From Hymenopellis radicata (Eukaryota; Basidiomycota; Agaricomycetes; Agaricales; Physalacriaceae), in the NCBI GenBank assembly GCA_015501595.1, contig JADNRX010000898.1:1-18528 (forward strand): a stretch of 18,528 nt of DNA, read 5' to 3'. The notes under the pieces are model-generated. The model was given only the letters and a program-made list of their open reading frames with translations. It was not told where the DNA came from and made no database searches. Of this stretch, positions 13,427-18,528 are shown in pieces (position 1 is the stretch's first letter; each line of letters starts with the position of its first letter). The position numbers and the translations under genes were made by a program.

Positions 13427-14985
13427 ATGTTACTACTCGACCTTCCCCACGACATTTTATTCACTGTTATTCACCACCTGAATGCCTGGGACTTATCCAG
13501 GCTTTCTGCGGTCTGCAAAACATTAGACTCCTTGGTAAGCCACGCCCAATTTAATGTATGCCAAGTATAGATTACTCACTCAACTGCTAGGTGAACGATT
13601 ATGGCTGGAACGATTATCTCAGGCGTAATCCGCGCCCGTCTTCTAGTCTCACCAATGCGCACGCATCTTGGTCCGCAAAGTCGCGAGTGCGCTATGACAC
13701 TCTCACCGACCATTGTTGGACGCGCTCAAAACACGAAGCTCACCACAATACAACTTATGTTGCTCGGCCCCTCTCTAAACAGTGGAGGGGAAGATTGCAA
13801 CCCGTCATGGACATTTCCTCGTCGCATCTGGTTATCGCGGCAGCCCGCACAATATACATATACAGTTTCCTTGTCCCTAATTCCCCCAACGATGCTCCCC
13901 CGATAGAACTGGACCACCAGCACACCCTGCCCGATGCACAACAAGCACGTTGTGATATCACATCCATCACTCTCATTTCCGATCAAGGTCGGACATGCAC
14001 TCTACTCGTTGGCTTCCAAAATGGTGGCATTGAGCAACTCCTGTATCAAGATGACACGGTTGTCTCAACTCTACCCGACTTTGCGGATATCCACGGAGAC
14101 TGTCTGGTTGAAAGCCTAAAAAGTAACGACCAGATTCTATTATCTTTGGCATCGTCTGGCCACGCTGCTTTGACAAATAGAGCTTCGTCCCAATCTTCTC
14201 AAATCTACCTCCAAGCACGAAGTTGGGTCTCGATGTTGTCCCTGAAATCTTCTACGCCTTTCGCCGCCTTTGGAATGTCATCCACAACGCCCCTTGCCAT
14301 CCATCCCATCACCGAGCAGCATTTATCACCGACTCCTTCATGTGTCCTGGTCATGGATAAGCATAAGGACCCTGCAACGCCTTCTGGCGTATATGGCCTC
14401 TCCCATGCACCGCTCGCTTCACCATGGGGTTCCTCGCCCCAGATTATAGTCTCCGGGTGGTACGATGGCCACGTACGTTGTCATGACCTGCGTGCGTCCG
14501 ACTCCCTTCGCCGTTCGTCAGAGCCTGGCTCACCGCCATTTCTCAATCCCGTTTTGAGAATGTCCGATCCATTGCTCTGTGAACCTATATATTCGGTTTC
14601 AAGCGGTGGCGGCGCTGCTAGCCACATTGCAGCAGGTTCTGCGCGGCATAGCGTCGTGTCGTTCTGGGATGTCCGATTCCCGAGACGAGGATGGAGCGTC
14701 CATGCTCCCGGAAACGATTCATCTCCTGTATACGACCTCATTTTAGAGAGCTCGCGGATGTATGGAGTCACGCAAAGCCGGCCGTTTGTCATAGACTTTG
14801 TGAGTATCTCAATCATTGTCAGCATGTTTCTCATTCACTGGTTTTAGGGTCCTGGTGTAAGCAAGAAGACTTATCCTCACATTACTCGCAACCCTCGTGA
14901 TGGTTTAATATCCAAGAAGGGAGATCATGTTGGCTTCTACGTGACGCAATACAGCCATAGACCTTCGCGAACTATAGACATATAG
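13427..14985 (+). CDS. F-box protein with WD40-like sequence
   Basis: Exon 1 (13427-13534) encodes a compact F-box: LDLPHDILFTVIHHL then LSRLSAVCKTLDSL. Exon 2 (13591-14799) continues VNDYGWNDYLRRNP and a 400-residue region that looks like a divergent beta-propeller: DISSSHLVIAA, LLVGFQNGGIEQLL, IIVSGWYDGHVRCHDLR and SVVSFWDVRFPRRGW. Exon 3 (14848-14985) ends THE protein with GPGVSKKTYPHI and TQYSHRPSRTIDI. Total length is 484 residues and every junction is in frame. F-box proteins link SCF ubiquitin ligases to their substrates, usually through such a C-terminal domain. The substrate here is unknown. Reading through the last intron would give a false hydrophobic tail ending at 14847. Confidence 0.87.
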
Positions 14986-15335
14986 ACGACGTGTAGAATT
15001 CAGAGGAAGTTGGAGATTTAAAAGGTTGGGATGGTGATTTCCTAAAGGTCTGCCAAATTTCGGGCGCAGGTTTGATCTTCTGAACACCATTTGATGAGCC
15101 ATAATAAGCGTTCAACCCTCAACCTTCACATCGCGTTCGAAGTTGATGCGGTTAGCGCATAGCTACGTGGTGGACCCAAGCTCCGGCTCGTTGTCTATCC
15201 CTGCTTAGTCGTCGCTTCATTAATCACGTAGCTATTGGGATCCCAGCTTCCACCTCTTCGCCGAGGAATGGGCTTCACAGAACGAAGATTCAGAGCATTT
15301 GTATGCATGTGTTATGTATGGAAATCATACACATG
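14986..15335. other. Convergent intergenic region, F-box / SDR genes
   Basis: These 350 bp lie between two converging stop codons. I see no coding sequence, repeat or RNA gene; they probably hold the two 3' untranslated regions. Confidence 0.5.
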
Positions 15336-16678
15336 CTAGATGTCTTCGACTTGTTGCTCCAACCAAGACCACAACTTTGGAGCCAATTCACGATTCCGAA
15401 GACAAGGGCCTGGTTTACCAACTCTACCCCATGGAATGATATACTACCGCGCTGTAAGCGTTGCGCCCAACAATATACATGAATGAAAAAACTTGCCTTT
15501 CCATTCGTGTTCTCGCTCCCTGAGCCAAAGGCCGCCCAAAGAAGCGTGTAAGCGCCCCATTCAGAGGGGTATATAAGAAGAAAAGACTATACAAGTCTTA
15601 GGGTTCTGCAAACAAGAGCCCGCTAAATGCATACCAAAACGATCATGAGAAAGCCAGTGACGTGCGTAACGAGGTTCGTCCTTCTCAAGTTCCCTAGAAC
15701 CATTCTTGTCAAGATTAGACTACGTAGTGAAAATTACCACGTACCGGGGTTGCAGTAGTTTGATACGATGCCCTTGTCCCCGTAGCGCGAGGCTAGTTCC
15801 ATCGCCACCAAAGCATTGCCCTTGTCCGCAGGTCACCAAGTCGCATATGCGATTGAGACACAAGACACGACGTACGACTTTACTCTGTGTATACAGCTGC
15901 CCAGTATGAGCCTCCCGTCTCTCGGGAGTGTCCTTGAGCCAGTCGAACCGGAATGTGTGTCCAAACAAACTCGCTGAGGATGAAGTCGTGATTATCCTCA
16001 CTGGTCCCAAGTTCGGAGTCGCGGCCGTCGCCTCGAGAGTTGGTAGCAGGAGCTTTGTTAGATAAAAGTGACCGAGAACGTTTGTCCCAAACTGTTGGTC
16101 GTACCCTTGGACTGTAGTCTCCTCGATCGGAGTTAACATAACGCCACTAAACGTACTGAGGAGGAAAGACGCGTCATAAACATTGGTAGACCCACCCGTT
16201 AATGAAGAGATAGTGAAGCTCAGTCTCTTCCTACACAAGAATGTCAAGAAGACGCGCCGACCGAAATGTGTGATCGACCTACGCGATAAACTCCGCTGCT
16301 GCTGCCTTGACCGAACGCAAGTCTGCAAGGTCCATCTTGAGAAATATCGCACGCCTTTTCGTTGCTTCCTCCAGCTCAGCGATTACCTGCGCAGACTTTT
16401 CTGGGTTGCGCGCGGCCAAGTAAACTTTTGCGTTGTGCTGCAGTAGAACCTTGAGAATGGGTCAATTATACACTTTACGCGTCCAACGTTGAACACACCT
16501 TGATCAGGTCCTTCCCAATACCCGAAGACCCTCCAGTTACGATGATCACTTTACCAGAAAGGTCCGGTATGTCCCCGCCTCTCCATCCCGGGGTTCCACA
16601 CAGGTAGGCTTGCGCGAGAAATTGACCTGTGTCGCCCATTAGGGAGCGGCACATGTATTCAACAACGTTGACTGGCAT
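15336..16678 (-). CDS. Short-chain dehydrogenase/reductase (retinol-dehydrogenase-like)
   Basis: An NAD(P)-dependent oxidoreductase of the SDR superfamily. It shows DIPDLSGKVIIVTGGSSGIG (cofactor-binding Gly motif), VYLAARNPEK, MDLADLRSV, FGTNVLGHFYLTKLLLPTLE, the catalytic Ser region IITTSSSAS and the YxxxK motif as YTQSK, then SNYCNPGNL. The C-terminal part reads LLIYPSEWGAYTLLWAA, then YIIPWGRVGKPG and KLWSWLEQQVEDI with stop at 15338-15336, the layout of fungal retinol-dehydrogenase-like SDRs. One intron (15444-15496) is GC-AG. The frame is off by one only at the acceptor near 16230, where one G seems missing (expected EFIAEETELHYLF). Start options are the ATGs at 16678 and 16639; the second gives the more usual short N-terminus. 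Length is about 325 residues. It lies 237 bp downstream of the acyltransferase gene on the same strand. The substrate is unknown. Confidence 0.86.
15444..15496 (-). other. GC-AG intron in the SDR gene
   Basis: The exon ends AAG and the intron starts GCAAGT, the strict consensus for GC-AG introns. It ends GGTAG at 15444 before TATATC. This joins NTNGK to YIIPWGRVGK in frame. The nearby GT-AG choice (donor at GTTTTT) enters a wrong frame. Confidence 0.75.
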
Positions 16679-16915
16679 CACTGTTGGGTATTCGAAGCGT
16701 AGGGAACTGCGTTGAGGCCAAGAGTCCGAAAGACTACGTTCAGGACCATGGACGCAAGCGAGTACGAGTATGTACCGTGTTACGTCACCAAAGACGTTTC
16801 GTTTCTGTGCTCATGCACGAAGTAGCATCGTTGTCATTGTCAAAAGATACACATTATTATTGGCAATAAGGCCGTAAAACTACAATTAATATCGTACAAT
16901 TAACTTCTGAATATA

Positions 16916-18514
16916 TCATACAAACACAAGGCCATCATTGCTGTTGATAACATATCCGGTACTGGAAAGAAGGTGTCGCGTTGGGCTGAGCAAGGGGGGA
17001 ATCACGAGTCCACCCCCAAGTCCTCTCTGATGCCAAGAATCGACTGCAGGAGTAGAAATGAATGGGATGCTAAGAAGACACAACAATAGACAGCTTACTC
17101 ATTGGTTGAGCGAGAACGAACATCACAAAGTAAACCCAGAGTTGTCCGGGCCATCCGCCAACTCGACGTCCGGTAACTTTCCTCCACAAGCGCTCCAACA
17201 ACAGTAGAGGTCCTTGCGAGGCGAAGAAGACGACAGGCGCCCAATGCCAGCCTCCGCCCATGCCGTACATCCCTGCTTCATGAAACAGGCCAGAAGCTAT
17301 AAACATTCCGAATACCAAACCAGCATTACCACGATCTTACGACCGAGGTATCCACCATAGACATAGAAAGTTTGCCTCAGGAACTTGATGCCAACGTATG
17401 GCCCATAACTCGTGCATGGATTCTAGTAAACACGTCAACGTGGAGGACTCGCAGTCGCACAAAGCGTAAATATACTCACGAGCGCTCCATGGTTCATCAA
17501 GCACCGGAGGCCAGAAAACCGGCAAGTCATCGAAAAGGCCGACAGCGATCAAAGCACTAAGCTCGAATACCATTCGGAAGCCAGCCAGAAGGGCTGAACC
17601 AGTAAGGATATGAACGAAGGTCGATACAGCATAACGCTGCAGCGGAGGCAGGTTGTAGTAAAACATGGAGCCGCCAAATATCGAACCAGCGCCAGGGAAA
17701 AGCTTCAAAACAGTTTCCAGCACGTCCAGAAGAAGGAAGTTCCGAACAAAAGAGTATAAGGTCGCCTTCAAGAAGGGACCACGTTCGAGAGGCTTGTCGT
17801 GCTTCGGAATGTGGACGCCGCGGCCAAACTTGAATCGCTGGCCACGCAAAGAGTATGCGAGTTCAATGATGTCCCAGAACCATGGGCCAAAAATGCTTGG
17901 AGATTGATCATCATCCTGCTGTGCATCCTTAACGTATCCATTGGCTATCCCGTTTCGATGGACAGCTTTGCCTTTAACAACACCGGCCCTTATCTCGTCT
18001 ACTTTAAGCATTCCCTCCGGTGTAAGCGCGTACTGAATGGCCTTCCCAACAATGGCAATGCCTGAGAGGCCTATATATACGCGAAACAGTCAGTGAGGCT
18101 CGGACGCGACACGAGGAACGCACATTGCCCCAATTATAGACGTTCAGTATCGGCACCGACCAATAGTGTGTAAATGAGGACCAGAGTGTTGTTGTAATAC
18201 AGTCGGAAGGAGCAGGAGACGTATTAGATACGTGTCCTCCCTCCGAGCTAGATAGGCCATGAACATGAACGGGATATAGGACATCAGCAGGATGGTGCAA
18301 CATGTAGCGTTATCGGGATGCGGTCTTCCAGCCTTGGTATTATGGACCGGAAGGCCAAAATGAGAGTATCTGGGAGTCTACAACAAGGTAAGTCAAAGGA
18401 CATCCGGGGAACACGTTGCGTACTCATGAAGAAAGTCAATAGCACTGTCAATCATGGTTAGTACGTTTCGCTTCAGGAAAAGCAGCCAGCTTACAGGGAA
18501 TGTACATCGGGCAT
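16916..18514 (-). CDS. Wax-synthase-like membrane O-acyltransferase
   Basis: A polytopic membrane protein of the fungal wax-synthase-domain (MBOAT-type) family that moves acyl groups from acyl-CoA to an alcohol. The N-terminus MPDVHSLAIDFLHE is followed by membrane stretches (TILLMSYIPFMFMAYLARR, YLIRLLLLPTV, SSFTHYWSVPILNVYNWGN). Then come SIFGPWFWDIIELAYSLRG, the family block ELWAIRWHQ plus FLRQTFYVYGGYLGRKI, and LVFGMFIASGLFHEAGMY, where the His is the likely catalytic residue. The last exon starts with DSWHQRGLGGG and stops at 16918-16916. Length is about 400 residues. Frame breaks, each of one base: about 18418-18428, about 18198-18203, about 18123-18126, 17384-17386 (extra A) and 17329-17331 (missing G). 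The last two cancel. Two breaks fall where the exon-final G before GT is missing. Related enzymes acylate terpenoids or fatty alcohols; the substrate here is not known. Confidence 0.83.
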
Positions 18515-18528
18515 GGTGGTGGTCAGTA

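Noticed and set aside
14800..14847. Hydrophobic C-terminal tail on the F-box protein
   Set aside because: It is an intron (GTGAGT ... TTTTAG); splicing continues in frame to a stop at 14985.
15440..15600. Suspected frame breaks near the C-terminus of the SDR
   Set aside because: They vanish with an intron ending at TTGTATAG (about 15590) and the GC-AG intron at 15444-15496.

Overview
The window is nuclear DNA of a filamentous fungus, most likely a basidiomycete (Agaricomycetes type). Genes are densely packed on both strands. They are cut into many exons by short GT-AG introns of about 45-55 nt. The encoded families are ordinary fungal ones: a Miro GTPase, type-B carboxylesterase, DUF1479 protein, wax-synthase-like acyltransferase, F-box protein and G-patch protein. 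I see no rRNA, tRNA, CRISPR array, phage or bacterial operon. The species cannot be named from the sequence alone.

Layout from left to right: (1) 5' part of a FAD-dependent oxidoreductase, minus strand, running off the left edge; (2) a 1.4 kb gene-free stretch with one copy of an 83-bp repeat and a cluster of GCGTTACG / GTATAAG words; (3) a secreted carboxylesterase, minus; (4) a DUF1479 (YbiU-like) putative Fe(II)/2-oxoglutarate oxygenase, plus; (5) a second copy of the 83-bp repeat just upstream of (6) a nucleolar-type G-patch protein, plus; (7) a von Willebrand A-domain protein, minus; (8) the mitochondrial Rho GTPase Gem1/Miro, minus, sharing a short divergent promoter with (9) an F-box protein with WD-like sequence, plus; (10) a short-chain dehydrogenase, minus; (11) a wax-synthase-like membrane acyltransferase, minus.

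Two observations stand out. First, seven of the nine genes carry single-base frame breaks, mostly one missing base in short runs, while the Miro and F-box genes between them read cleanly. The proteins on both sides of each break remain well conserved, so I favour consensus errors in the assembly over true decay. Second, an 83-bp element with two inverted repeats occurs twice, 6.4 kb apart, with about 95% identity, each time within about 110 bp of a start codon.

The genes look like a normal chromosomal neighbourhood and not one pathway. The only neighbours that might share a job are the dehydrogenase and the acyltransferase at the right end. I found no convincing new multi-gene system. Gene models were spliced by eye, so exon edges near frame breaks are approximate.
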